30,901 bases of DNA from DATMNI01 sp035570275 (GTDB taxonomy: Bacteria > Acidobacteriota > Terriglobia > Bryobacterales > Bryobacteraceae). The notes under the pieces were generated by a model. The model was not told the DNA's origin. It was given only the letters and a program-made list of their open reading frames with translations, and did no database searches. Below are positions 15,125 through 23,113 of this stretch, piece after piece (within the stretch, counting starts at the first letter, position 1; each line of letters begins with the position of its first letter). Where the stretch lies: the NCBI GenBank assembly GCA_035570275.1, contig DATMNI010000160.1, positions 1-30,901 on the forward strand, in the 5' to 3' direction. The position numbers were made by a program, and so were the translations under genes.

Positions 15125-17569
15125 TCAGTCCAACCATCGCAAGATCGCCAGGCGCACCGCATCTGCCCGGCCCGGCAGAGACGGTATACGTCCAAGCACA
15201 ACCAACGCCACCGCGCCCAGAATTCCCAGCAGCGTCAGCAGCCCGCCCCAAATCACCGAGGCCGGCCGGTAGCGCATGGTCACCGTATGAAGCCCGGCGG
15301 GAACCAACACGCCGCGCATGGCGGCATTCACTTCATAGATAGCCGCTGCCTTGCCATCCACCCGCGCCCGCCAGCCCGGAAAATACGTGTCGGAGAGAAC
15401 CACCATTCCGGCGCACGACATGTTGGCGCGGATCAGGAGCCGGTCCGCGCCGTGCTCCAGCAAATCCACAAAATCGCGATCGTGGCACGGATCGAGCGCC
15501 GGCCCCTTCCCCAACAGCACCGCCTGATTGCGCATTTCCGCCGGGCGCCCCATCATCACCATGTTGGCTTCGACGGCATCGCGCGCCTGCACCAGCTTGT
15601 GCACGGCCCATGCCCGCGGAAACGCCGCGCTGTTCCGGTACACGTTGAGGCCGCTCTGGCCGCGGAAAACCTGGTCGCCGGCTTCGGGCGTGGGCTGCGC
15701 CCCAATGGTATAAGCTACGCCGTAGAGCAGGCGCGCCTCAGGCTTGTGAAACTCGAAGCTGAGCAGATTGCTGGTGACGCCAGCCAGGTAGCCGCCCCAC
15801 ATTTCGACGCCGTGCCAGGCGCCCCAATTCGGCACGAACGCATTTCCCGCGATAGTGGTCCGGGCGAATCCGGGCTGCTGCTTCAAGAATCCGGCGATGT
15901 CCCGGTTGTCCCGCATTTGCGTCAGCCACGACGCACGCCCCTTGCCGGTTCGGTCGGCGAAGACGGTTTCGTAATCGTTGCCTAATTCCATGATCAGCAG
16001 CAGCATCAGCAGGGTACATGCCTGTTGGCGCGTCAGGCTGCCGCCCATCCAGGCAAACAATAGCGCGGCCAGCAGCAGGGCCAGGAAGCCCGTGATCACC
16101 ATGCCTTCCTCGCCGGGAAACTGCATCTTGTTGGCAAACGTCAGCGCTTGATACAGCGCCACCACAAACGCTCCGAACCCCAGCACCGCCCATGCTGCCC
16201 AGCGTGGCTGCGCAGGAATGGCCTGCGTGGGACTGGGCGGCGTGGGACTGGGCGGCGTAGGACCAGGCGGCGTAGGACCGGGCGGCGCAGCATCGGCACC
16301 GCGCAACCGGTCCAGGCCGAACGCCGCCAGCACGGCCGCGCCGAATTCGAAGATCACCACCGCCACCGCCGGCGTCCGCGCCTTGTCGAACGTGGGAATC
16401 ACGGCGTAGAGCAATCCCTGGAACACAGAATGCTGCCCCAGCGCGTAGAGCAGCCCCCCGAGCCCCACCGCCGTCATCAGCCGCACACGGCCCTGGCGCC
16501 AGCAGCAGGCAATCCCAATCAGAGCCAAGGTTAAGGCCACTACTCCGATGAAGGGATCGAACTGGGCGTGCATGTTCGGGAAGACCACGCCCAGCAGGTT
16601 TCCGGGCTTCAGGTCGTAGGTCTCGTGGATGTAGTACGGCACGGTCTGATTCCAACTCAACGGTTCCGGCGTCCCTACCCAACGCTTGGCCTGGTGCCCG
16701 TACTCGTAGGCCGGAAGGATTTGCAAGGCGCCGGTACACCCCGTGAATACCGCGGCCGTTAGCGCGGCTCCGGCGATCCGCCAGTCGACAGGGCGCTGCC
16801 GGAAGAGGAAAAACAGCCAGGTTGCGGCCACCGCCACGGCAGTGAACATGGGGATCTGGTGATGCCCGCTGAGCCACGCCAAGCCCAGGAACAGTCCGGA
16901 GAGCGCGGCGTTGGTAAAACGGTTGGTAACCTGACAAGCCACTAAACCCGATGGCCTGTTGGTAACCTGACAGGCCACTAAACCCGATGGCCTATCCCAC
17001 TTTTCCCCGCGCACAGACCGCAGCAGGAACAGAAAGACCAGCGGAATCCAAACCGCGCCGTTCACCATCACCGGCCAGCCCGTGGTGCCCATGAATCCGC
17101 CCAAGGCGAACACCAACCCGCCGGCCAGCGAGGCCACCCGGCTCCGTCCCAGGTCCCGGCAGAGCCAGTAGCAGAAGGCGGCCGCCATGAAACGGATGAC
17201 GACAAAATACCACTGCAGCGCCACCATCGAAATGACGCCGTCGGCGGTGGTGTGGGCGCCGGTGTGGGACTGGAGCGGCAGCAGGAACAGGAGCCAGTTG
17301 AGCGGATAGGCTCCGCCCGTTATCGCCTGGCCCAGCACGGGCTGTCCCGCCCAAAGGTACGGGTCCCACAACGGGAACGTCCCGGCATTCCAGGATCGCG
17401 CCTGCTCCTGGTACCAGGGCATGACCTGCGTTGCCAGGTCGGGCCCCCAGACCCAGTCGTACTGCGCGGTGAGCGTGATTCGCCAATAAAAGGCGGCAAC
17501 GATGGCGAATAGAGCCAGCGCCATGCCGAACGTAGCGAGTGAAGCATGGCGGCGGAAGTCAAAATTCAT
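15125..17569 (-). CDS. YfhO-family membrane protein, paralogue 1
   Basis: An 814-residue polytopic membrane protein. The N-terminal GT-C-like part has WVWGPDLATQVMPWY and GTFPLWDPYLWAGQPVLG, placing acidic residues in the first large loop as in YfhO/GT-C enzymes. Many helices follow, then a C-terminal soluble portion ending SDTYFPGWRARVDGKAA and VPAGLHTVTMRYRP before a last helix. YfhO of Bacillus glycosylates lipoteichoic acid; in a Gram-negative the acceptor would differ and is unknown. The start ATG 17569 overlaps the upstream paralogue's stop by 11 bp. Two repeat inserts (PPGPT-type and a 12-residue PSGLVACQVTNR duplication) are absent from the paralogue, so they look like later additions. 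Confidence 0.85.
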   Translation of the reverse strand: MNFDFRRHASLATFGMALALFAIVAAFYWRITLTAQYDWVWGPDLATQVMPWYQEQARSWNAGTFPLWDPYLWAGQPVLGQAITGGAYPLNWLLFLLPLQSHTGAHTTADGVISMVALQWYFVVIRFMAAAFCYWLCRDLGRSRVASLAGGLVFALGGFMGTTGWPVMVNGAVWIPLVFLFLLRSVRGEKWDRPSGLVACQVTNRPSGLVACQVTNRFTNAALSGLFLGLAWLSGHHQIPMFTAVAVAATWLFFLFRQRPVDWRIAGAALTAAVFTGCTGALQILPAYEYGHQAKRWVGTPEPLSWNQTVPYYIHETYDLKPGNLLGVVFPNMHAQFDPFIGVVALTLALIGIACCWRQGRVRLMTAVGLGGLLYALGQHSVFQGLLYAVIPTFDKARTPAVAVVIFEFGAAVLAAFGLDRLRGADAAPPGPTPPGPTPPSPTPPSPTQAIPAQPRWAAWAVLGFGAFVVALYQALTFANKMQFPGEEGMVITGFLALLLAALLFAWMGGSLTRQQACTLLMLLLIMELGNDYETVFADRTGKGRASWLTQMRDNRDIAGFLKQQPGFARTTIAGNAFVPNWGAWHGVEMWGGYLAGVTSNLLSFEFHKPEARLLYGVAYTIGAQPTPEAGDQVFRGQSGLNVYRNSAAFPRAWAVHKLVQARDAVEANMVMMGRPAEMRNQAVLLGKGPALDPCHDRDFVDLLEHGADRLLIRANMSCAGMVVLSDTYFPGWRARVDGKAAAIYEVNAAMRGVLVPAGLHTVTMRYRPASVIWGGLLTLLGILGAVALVVLGRIPSLPGRADAVRLAILRWLD
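16222..16281 (-). repeat. Four 15-bp tandem repeats in YfhO paralogue 1
   Basis: Units at 16222, 16237, 16252 and 16267, for example GCGGCGTGGGACTGG and GCGGCGTAGGACCAG. They code a Pro-rich five-residue repeat (PPGPT/PPSPT) in a loop after GADAA. The paralogue lacks it. Confidence 0.9.
16923..16994 (-). repeat. 36-bp tandem duplication in YfhO paralogue 1
   Basis: TTGGTAACCTGACAAGCCAC begins the first unit (16923-16958); the second (16959-16994) differs by one base within and one at the end. It codes the twelve-residue PSGLVACQVTNR twice. On the minus strand each unit holds the small inverted repeat AGGCCA/TGGCCT. Confidence 0.9.
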
Positions 17570-19874
17570 TGGCCACGCTCGCCATTCTCATTCTCATCCC
17601 CGGGCTCATCCCCAGGCTGATCCCCAGCGCGCCCAGAATACCCAGCATCGTCAGCAGCCCGCCCCAAATCACCGAGGCCGGCCGGTAGCGCATGGTCACC
17701 GTATGCAGGCCGCCCGGCACCATTACACCGCGCATGGCCACATTCACTTCGTAGATCTCCGCCGCTTTGCCATCCACCAGCGCCCGCCAACCCGGAAACC
17801 AGGTGTCGGAGAGAACTACCATGCCCGGGCACGACATGTTGGCTCGAATCAAGATCCGGTCCGCGCCGTGCTCGATCAAATCTATCCAATCGCGCCCATC
17901 GCACGGACCGGGCTCCGGGGGCTTCCCCAGCATCACCGCCTGATTGCGCATGTCCGCCAGGCGCTGGATCATCAACGCGTCGGCTTCGTCGGCATCGCGA
18001 GCCTGCACCACCTTATGCACCGCCCACGCGCGCGGAAACGCCGCGTTGTTCCGGTAGACCTTCATACCGCTGCGGCCGCTGAAAACCTCGCCGCCGGCTT
18101 CGGGCGTGGGCTGCGCCGCAACGGTGTACGCAACGCCGAACAGCATGCGCGCCTCCGGCCGGTGAAACTCCAGGCTCAGCAGGTTGCTGGTCACGCTGGC
18201 CAGCGACCCGCCCCACATCTCCACTTCGTGCACCGCCCCCCAATTGGCGTTGAAAGCATCGTTCGGAACGTTGGCCCGCTGGAAGCCCGGCTGGTGGCGC
18301 AGAAAGTCGGCTACGTCGGCGTTGGCCTTCATCTGCTCCGACCAGCGCTCGCGCCCCGTATCCGTCTTTGGGGTGAAGACGCCTTCATAATTGTTTCCTA
18401 GTTCCATCAGCAGCAGCCCCGCGATCAGAATGCCTGCCTGGGTTGGGTTCAAGCCGGTTGCATTCAAGCCGGTTGCATTCAGGCCGCCACGCATTGCAGC
18501 CAGCATCAACGCCGCCAGCAGCAGCATGATGAGAGCCGTGACGGCCACCTGGTCGCCACCGGGGAAGCTCATTTTGTTGGCGAAGTACACGGCCTGGAAC
18601 AACACCAGCGTGAAAATGGCGAACCCCAGCACGGCCCACATCACCCGCCGGGGCCATGGGGATGCTTCCGCCGACGTCAATTGGTCCAGTCCGAACGCTG
18701 CCAGCACGGCGACGGCGAACTCGAAAACCCCGATGGCTGCCGAGGGCGACCGCGCCTTATCCAACGACGGAATCACGGCATATAAAAAGCCTTGGAAAAC
18801 GCTATGCTGGCCCATGGCGTAGACGACGCCGCCTAGCGCCACCCCGCCCATAAGCCGCACCGGGCGATCACGCCACCAGGCCGCCACCCCAATCCACGCC
18901 AGCGCCAGCGCCACGCTGCCGACAAAGGGATCGAAGTGCAGTTTCACGCCGGGAAACACCATTCCCAGCAGGTTTTGCGGCTTGAAATCGTATTGCTCGT
19001 GGACAGAGTAGGGCACCGGCTGATTCCACGAGAGCGGTTCCGGCACCCCCACCCACCGCTTGGCCAAATGCCCGTATTCCGAGGCCGGCAGGATCTGCAG
19101 CGCTCCAGTGAGGCCGGTAAACAGAAAAGCCACCGCCGCCGCGGCAGCCATCCGGCGATCCAACCGCTGATCCATTCGCCGATCCGGCCGCCCCGAACCG
19201 AAAATGAAAAACAGCCACACGCCGCCCGCCGCCAGCGTCACAAAAAAAGGAAGCTGGTGATGCCCGCTCAGCCACGCCACCCCGAGGAACATTCCCGACA
19301 GCGCGGCATTGCCGAAGACGTTGATGCCGCGCGCGGCTCGCAGCAAAAATAGAAACACCAGCGGCGCCCAGGTGGCTCCGTTCACCATTTGCGGCCATCC
19401 GGTGGTGCCGATGACGCCGCCCAGCCCGAAGACGAAGCCCGCGATTGCCGACGCGATCCGCGACCGGCCCAGATCGCGGCACAATAGATAACAAAACGCC
19501 ACGGCCAGAAAGCGGATCGCCACGAAATACCATTGCAAGGCCACGGCGGAAATCTGCCCGTGATCCAGCGGGAGCATGAATAACAGCCAGTTCAGCGGAT
19601 ACGCCGCGCCGGGCTGCGCCTGTCCGAGGAGCGGCTGTCCGGCCCACAGAAACGGATCCCAGAGGGGAAACGTCCCCGCATGCCAACTCCGCGCCTGCAC
19701 CGCAAACCACGGCATCACCTGGGTCGCCAGGTCCGGCCCCCAGACCCAATCGTATTGCGAGGTGAGCGTAATCCTCCAATAGAAGCCGGCCACGATAGCG
19801 AACAGAGCCATCGCCACGCGCAGAGAGTTTGCCAGAGCGGGGCCAAGCGGGAGCGGTGGTTTGCAATTCAGCAA
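17559..19874 (-). CDS. YfhO-family membrane protein, paralogue 2
   Basis: A 771-residue polytopic protein, collinear with its neighbour: WVWGPDLATQVMPWFAVQ, GTFPLWDPFLWAGQPLLG, GTTGWPQMVNGATWAPL, WLSGHHQLPFF, and the C-terminal GWRALVDGKAAEIYEVN and VPGGLHTVTMRYRP. Identity is very high at both ends and lower in the middle, so the pair is a tandem duplication that has since diverged. The presumed role is the same GT-C-type sugar transfer at the membrane. The start is TTG 19874 (LNCKPPLPL) or the ATG at residue 22 just before the first helix; I cannot decide. Its own repeat inserts (GLNAT, DRRM) differ from those of paralogue 1. The last 11 bp overlap the next gene. Confidence 0.85.
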   Translation of the reverse strand: MLNCKPPLPLGPALANSLRVAMALFAIVAGFYWRITLTSQYDWVWGPDLATQVMPWFAVQARSWHAGTFPLWDPFLWAGQPLLGQAQPGAAYPLNWLLFMLPLDHGQISAVALQWYFVAIRFLAVAFCYLLCRDLGRSRIASAIAGFVFGLGGVIGTTGWPQMVNGATWAPLVFLFLLRAARGINVFGNAALSGMFLGVAWLSGHHQLPFFVTLAAGGVWLFFIFGSGRPDRRMDQRLDRRMAAAAAVAFLFTGLTGALQILPASEYGHLAKRWVGVPEPLSWNQPVPYSVHEQYDFKPQNLLGMVFPGVKLHFDPFVGSVALALAWIGVAAWWRDRPVRLMGGVALGGVVYAMGQHSVFQGFLYAVIPSLDKARSPSAAIGVFEFAVAVLAAFGLDQLTSAEASPWPRRVMWAVLGFAIFTLVLFQAVYFANKMSFPGGDQVAVTALIMLLLAALMLAAMRGGLNATGLNATGLNPTQAGILIAGLLLMELGNNYEGVFTPKTDTGRERWSEQMKANADVADFLRHQPGFQRANVPNDAFNANWGAVHEVEMWGGSLASVTSNLLSLEFHRPEARMLFGVAYTVAAQPTPEAGGEVFSGRSGMKVYRNNAAFPRAWAVHKVVQARDADEADALMIQRLADMRNQAVMLGKPPEPGPCDGRDWIDLIEHGADRILIRANMSCPGMVVLSDTWFPGWRALVDGKAAEIYEVNVAMRGVMVPGGLHTVTMRYRPASVIWGGLLTMLGILGALGISLGMSPGMRMRMASVANEF
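18448..18485 (-). repeat. 15-bp tandem repeats in YfhO paralogue 2
   Basis: TTCAAGCCGGTTGCA at 18448-18462 and 18463-18477 (identical), then a partial third. They code GLNAT-GLNAT-GLNPT. Confidence 0.9.
19149..19184 (-). repeat. Three 12-bp tandem repeats in YfhO paralogue 2
   Basis: CATCCGGCGATC, CAACCGCTGATC and CATTCGCCGATC are contiguous. They code DRRM-DQRL-DRRM in a basic loop. Confidence 0.8.
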
Positions 19875-20244
19875 GGTTTCATTATCACCTGTGGACGACC
19901 TTGCGGATTCCCGACTTGTCGGGTTGCCATCTCAGTCCCGACGGAGTTGGGTGAAAAGGAAATCGACGACGCGGAAACCGCGGTCAGGCCGGATATAGTG
20001 ATGTCGCCGTAGCCTAGGGCGCGAAACGCGACCAGCGGACGTTCGCGCTTGGGCGAGTAGAAGATATCGCCGAACACCACCGCGGACGCATCGTTGCACT
20101 GAAGCGACACCGGGGAAACATGATGGGGTCGACGCATAGGGGATAGACTTTGTATCGGGAAGCTCAAGACTCAAGTATGGCGGGGCAAAGAAGAGGCCGC
20201 TGGTCAAATCTGACGCACGATGTATTACCATTTATATATACAGA
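19875..20244. other. Intergenic region between yfhO and brnT
   Basis: 370 bp. It contains a compact perfect hairpin CCCGAC-tt-GTCGGG (19910-19923) just upstream of the minus-strand yfhO gene, and a minus-strand open frame (19868-20167, 99 codons). That frame reads smoothly (FGDIFYSPKRERPLVAFRA) but matches nothing I recognise, and may be a gene remnant. The brnT promoter candidate lies at its right end. Confidence 0.4.
20210..20238 (+). promoter_or_regulatory. Candidate brnTA promoter
   Basis: CTGACG (20210-20215), a 17-bp spacer and TATATA (20233-20238). The expected start site falls at the GTG start codon (20245), so the mRNA could be leaderless. The -35 is weak. Confidence 0.35.
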
Positions 20245-20556
20245 GTGCGATACGAATGGGGCGAGGCCAAGAACCGGCGAAATCAGCGAAAGCACGGCGG
20301 GGGCTCATTCCAATTGGCGGCGATGGCCTTCGAAGACGAATTCTGCCTCTTAGATCCGGACCGCACGGACGAAACTGGAGAACAACGCCGGCATGCGATT
20401 GGGTTGGCATCGGTTGAGTCCGAGCCGCCGATCGTGCTGCTCGTAGTCCACGCATACAGGGAGCGTCAACATGGCGAAGAAATTATCCGCATCATCCCGG
20501 CGCGCAAGGCTGACCAGCGTGACGTCCGAAGATATCAAGACCAGAAAACGGACTGA
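20245..20556 (+). CDS. brnT: BrnT-family toxin (type II toxin-antitoxin)
   Basis: A 103-residue protein matching the BrnT pattern: YEWGEAKNRRNQRKHG at the start, SFQLAAMAFEDEFCLLDPDR, then HGEEIIRIIPARKADQRDVRRY at the end. BrnT is a RelE-fold ribonuclease that inhibits translation and is neutralised by BrnA. The family usually has HGVSF where this has HGGGSF, one residue longer within a G-rich tract, and the effect on activity is unknown. The GTG start at 20245 is the only codon that gives the complete family N-terminus; the nearby ATG at 20220 is out of frame. The gene overlaps brnA by 86 bp, which is long. BrnTA pairs are normally autorepressed through BrnA at the promoter. Confidence 0.9.
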   Translation: MRYEWGEAKNRRNQRKHGGGSFQLAAMAFEDEFCLLDPDRTDETGEQRRHAIGLASVESEPPIVLLVVHAYRERQHGEEIIRIIPARKADQRDVRRYQDQKTD

Positions 20557-20827
20557 ATCCGAGCGGCGAGCGGTTCGCCGTATTGCCAGAAGCCAGGCCG
20601 CCGGAGATGATTCGGACATCAACTTCGAAGACATCCCTCGTTTAACCGCGGAGCAACTGGCGCGCATGGTACGATTGCGAGACGTCAGACCGAAGGTGGC
20701 CGTGAGCGTCCGCCTCGACGCGCGGGTTTTCGATTGGCTGAAGTCCAAAGGCGAAGGCCACCTGACGCGCATCAATGATATCCTCACAAACCTGATGGAG
20801 GCGGAGCGCAGGGCGGGGCCGCGGTGA
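20471..20827 (+). CDS. brnA: BrnA-family antitoxin
   Basis: A 118-residue protein. The C-terminal half has the BrnA signature: PRLTAEQLARMVRLRDVRP, then VAVSVRLDARVFDWLKSKGEGHLTRINDILTNLM, a ribbon-helix-helix DNA-binding fold that also forms the antitoxin tetramer. The N-terminal half (SASSRRARLTSVTSEDIK) is basic and probably flexible. ATG 20471 is supported by GGGAG about 7 bp upstream, though it lies well inside brnT; a later start is possible. Its stop overlaps the GTG of a 31-codon open frame (GTGA), a hint that a third gene once followed. Confidence 0.85.
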   Translation: MAKKLSASSRRARLTSVTSEDIKTRKRTESERRAVRRIARSQAAGDDSDINFEDIPRLTAEQLARMVRLRDVRPKVAVSVRLDARVFDWLKSKGEGHLTRINDILTNLMEAERRAGPR

Positions 20828-20951
20828 TCGAGACCAACATCAGGGGCCCCGTAGTAGTGGATAGCAGAGGCCACCAGGGAACCTTGACCGCGTGGTTGTC
20901 TGACACCCCCGGGCACTGATCTTCCAGGGGATCGCCCTTTGGAGGTGCTAG
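20824..20951 (+). pseudogene. Debris of a third gene and of an extra Uma2 3' end
   Basis: A 31-codon frame starts at GTG 20824, overlapping the brnA stop, and ends at 20919 (begins VIETNIRGPVVVDSRGHQGT). Directly after it, in another frame, 20913-20951 reads ALIFQGIALWRC, and bases 20919-20933 are identical to ATCTTCCAGGGGATC at the end of the intact uma2 gene (QIFQGITL). This looks like the tail of a lost second Uma2 copy. Confidence 0.45.
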
Positions 20952-20973
20952 AGATCGATGGCGACGCCCGGCG

Positions 20974-20979
20974 TACAAT
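20974..20979 (+). promoter_or_regulatory. TACAAT -10-like box before the Uma2 gene
   Basis: TACAAT ends 9 bases before the ATG at 20989, the same arrangement as at the VOC gene (5504). No convincing -35. Confidence 0.3.
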
Positions 20980-20988
20980 GAAGTGATC

Positions 20989-21537
20989 ATGTCCGCTGCG
21001 ACTACACAACCGCTCACCGCCGAGGAGTTTGACCGTCTCGACTTCCCGCAGGACATGAACTGGGAATTGCACGATGGCGCGGTTGCCGAGGAGCCTTTTC
21101 CGCCGCTCGTCAACCGGCTCATCCAAATGCGAGTGGTGGCGCTGCTGGGTCCGCTGTTTCGGCGTGCCCAAGTGGTCATGGAGTGCCCCTTTCAAATCGG
21201 CGGTCGCGATAAGCGATCGGCGGACGTCGCCGTTGTGAGCGAGCACCGCGCAGAAGTCGCTTTGCAAAAAGGCATCCTCACTGACGCACCCGAGATGGTG
21301 GTGGAAGTGCTGTCGCCGTTGAAGGGTTATCTGGAGTTGAAGCGCTATCGGCGCCTCTGCCTGAACCACGGGACCGCACTGTTCCTGGTCATCGACCCAG
21401 AAGACAATACGGTGGAGGTCTTCACCCAGTGCGGCAAGGTCGCGACTTACGCCGTCGAGGAGAGCCTGCCGGTGGTGCTGCTGGATGTCAGTTCAGCGAT
21501 CCCCGTAGCCCAGATCTTCCAGGGGATCACTCTGTAA
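20989..21537 (+). CDS. Uma2-family (DUF820) PD-(D/E)XK endonuclease-like protein
   Basis: A 182-residue protein. It starts TAEEFDRLDFPQDMNWELHDG, the usual Uma2 N-terminus, and has RSADVAVVSEH in place of the more common RxPDVxxV, with Asp probably metal-binding. DAPEMVVEVLSP is the E-containing strand of the PD-(D/E)XK core, and KRYRRLCLNHGTALFLVIDPE supplies the Lys and the final strands. The fold is that of restriction-type nucleases, but biological targets of Uma2 proteins are not established; they are abundant in cyanobacteria and Acidobacteria and often occur near toxin-antitoxin genes. ATG 20989 is preferred to GTG 20983 because of the spacing from TACAAT. Base sequence at its end is duplicated upstream. 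Confidence 0.85.
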   Translation: MSAATTQPLTAEEFDRLDFPQDMNWELHDGAVAEEPFPPLVNRLIQMRVVALLGPLFRRAQVVMECPFQIGGRDKRSADVAVVSEHRAEVALQKGILTDAPEMVVEVLSPLKGYLELKRYRRLCLNHGTALFLVIDPEDNTVEVFTQCGKVATYAVEESLPVVLLDVSSAIPVAQIFQGITL

Positions 21538-21575
21538 AGCCTAACCCACACAGCCAGGAATGGCCCTGCTGCATC

Positions 21576-21602
21576 CAGTCCAATGTGGTATGGTATGGAC
21601 TG
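21576..21602 (+). promoter_or_regulatory. Inverted repeat immediately before the MocR gene
   Basis: CAGTCCA (21576-21582) and TGGACTG (21596-21602) are perfect inverted arms separated by 13 bp that contain the overlapping direct repeat TGGTATGG-TATGG. The second arm abuts the ATG. This would suit an autoregulatory operator of a GntR/MocR dimer. Confidence 0.4.
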
Positions 21603-23084
21603 ATGGAATTCACGCCAAAGCTGGACCATCAAGCCGAATCACCGCTCTACCGGCAACTCTTCGAGCAAATTGCGCAACAAATCCGCTCGGGACAGCTTGC
21701 GCGTGGCGAACGGTTACCAGCCACCCGCGAATTGGCTGGCCTGCTTGGACTGAACCGCACCACGGTTTCCGCCGCCTACGAGATGCTGGAAACCGAAGGG
21801 CTGATCTCCGGCCAAGTGGGACGCGGCAGCTTCGTGACCAGCGGGCCTTCCATCGCCAGTAGGGGCGTGGACTGGAACGCGCTGCTGGAGCGCAGCGAAA
21901 CACCCGCCGCCGGACCCGGCCATTCCGCCGGCTGGGGCAAAGAAGTCATCAGCTTCGCGGTCTCACGGCCCTCGCACGAACTCTTCCCGCTCGACGATTT
22001 CCGCGCCAGTTGCGCCGCCGTGTTGAGCCGCCCCGATCTGGCCGACATCCTGCAACTCGGCTCGCCCAGCGGCTACGAACCGCTTCGGCGGTACCTCATG
22101 GACGAAGCCCGCCGCCAGCAACTGGCCGGCCCCGGCGATGACATCATCATCACCAACGGCTGCCAGCAGGCGCTCGATCTGATCGGCCGTGTGCTGCTGC
22201 GGCCCGGTGACACCGTGGCCGTGGAAGACCCTATTTATACTGGCTTGAAGCACCTGCTGACCGGCATGGGCGCGCAACTCTGTGGCATTCCGGTGGGCGC
22301 CGATGGCATGGAGGCGGCCCAACTGGAACGGGTTTTGGAACGGGAACACCCGCGCTTCCTGGTGGTGACGTCCAACTTTCAGAACCCCACCGGTGTCACT
22401 CTGCCTTTGCCGGCACGCCTGGCATTGCTCGAAGCCGCGCGTCTGGCCGGCGTGCCGGTGATCGAGAACGACGCCTATGGCGAACTGCGCTACCAGGGCG
22501 AGCCGCTTCCCTCCCTGAAGCAGTTGGATTCGAGCGGCGGCACGGTGCTGCTGCGCAGTTTTTCCAAGGTGAGCTTCCCCGGCCTGCGCGTGGGTTGGGT
22601 GCTGGGGCCCAAGCCGCTGCTGGACCGCTTGCGCAGCGCCAAGGAAGCCGCCGATCTGCATACCGATCAGCTTTCTCAGGCCGTGCTGCTGGAGTTTGCC
22701 GAATCGGGGCGCCTGGAAAAACATCGCGCACGCGTGCAGCGCGCCGGTTCCGAACGGCTGGCGGCCACTATGCAGGCATGCCGCGAGTTTCTGCCTGCGG
22801 GCACCCGCTGGACGCGGCCGGAAGGCGGCATGAATGTTTGGGTTCGCCTGCCAGAACCGCTGGATGCCGGCGACCTGCTGGCCAGGGCGCAGCGCGAGGG
22901 CGTGGCCTATCTGCCGGGACGGTATTTCGCGGTTTCCCGGCTCGACCGAGGCGCATTGCGATTGAGTTTTGCGGGGCTCGCTCCGGAGCAGATCCGGACC
23001 GGCCTCGCCATTTTGGGGCGGATTATTGCCGGCGAAATCGAAAGTTCCTCCCGAACCTTCGAGCCTTCGCCCGCGATGGTGTAG
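21603..23084 (+). CDS. MocR/PdxR-like GntR-aminotransferase regulator
   Basis: A 493-residue two-domain regulator. Residues 10-80 are a GntR winged helix (SPLYRQLFEQIAQQIRSG, LPATRELAGLLGLNRTTVSAAY). After a linker (85-115), residues 118-475 form a fold-type I aminotransferase domain with NPTG at 261-264, Asp290 in ENDAY, and the PLP-binding Lys322 in SFSKVSFPGLRVGW, so PLP binding is likely. MocR proteins next to pdxST, such as PdxR of Corynebacterium and Listeria, sense PLP and control vitamin B6 synthesis. Here the gene lies 77 bp upstream of pdxS on the same strand, not divergent, so co-transcription is possible. The start ATG 21603 follows an inverted repeat. The stop sits in three 12-bp repeats. 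It could instead be a different MocR or a true aminotransferase. Confidence 0.85.
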   Translation: MEFTPKLDHQAESPLYRQLFEQIAQQIRSGQLARGERLPATRELAGLLGLNRTTVSAAYEMLETEGLISGQVGRGSFVTSGPSIASRGVDWNALLERSETPAAGPGHSAGWGKEVISFAVSRPSHELFPLDDFRASCAAVLSRPDLADILQLGSPSGYEPLRRYLMDEARRQQLAGPGDDIIITNGCQQALDLIGRVLLRPGDTVAVEDPIYTGLKHLLTGMGAQLCGIPVGADGMEAAQLERVLEREHPRFLVVTSNFQNPTGVTLPLPARLALLEAARLAGVPVIENDAYGELRYQGEPLPSLKQLDSSGGTVLLRSFSKVSFPGLRVGWVLGPKPLLDRLRSAKEAADLHTDQLSQAVLLEFAESGRLEKHRARVQRAGSERLAATMQACREFLPAGTRWTRPEGGMNVWVRLPEPLDAGDLLARAQREGVAYLPGRYFAVSRLDRGALRLSFAGLAPEQIRTGLAILGRIIAGEIESSSRTFEPSPAMV

Positions 23085-23113
23085 GCAAAGGTGTAGGAGA
23101 AGGTGTAGGACAG
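23078..23113 (+). repeat. Three 12-bp repeats spanning the MocR stop codon
   Basis: GGTGTAGGCAAA, GGTGTAGGAGAA and GGTGTAGGACAG are contiguous. The gene's TAG stop is in the first copy; the same TAG recurs in frame in the other two, giving three consecutive in-frame stops. Confidence 0.9.

Noticed and set aside
15738..16937. 399-codon minus-strand frame in another phase inside yfhO
   Set aside because: Same strand but out of phase with the YfhO motifs, which run through the whole segment.
19868..20167. 99-codon minus-strand frame upstream of yfhO
   Set aside because: The translation is smooth but has no recognised family, start signal or conserved motif; kept only as a possible remnant in the intergenic entry.
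20350..21369. 339-codon minus-strand frame over brnTA and uma2
   Set aside because: Opposite to three genes with recognised families; no coherent domain in the minus translation.
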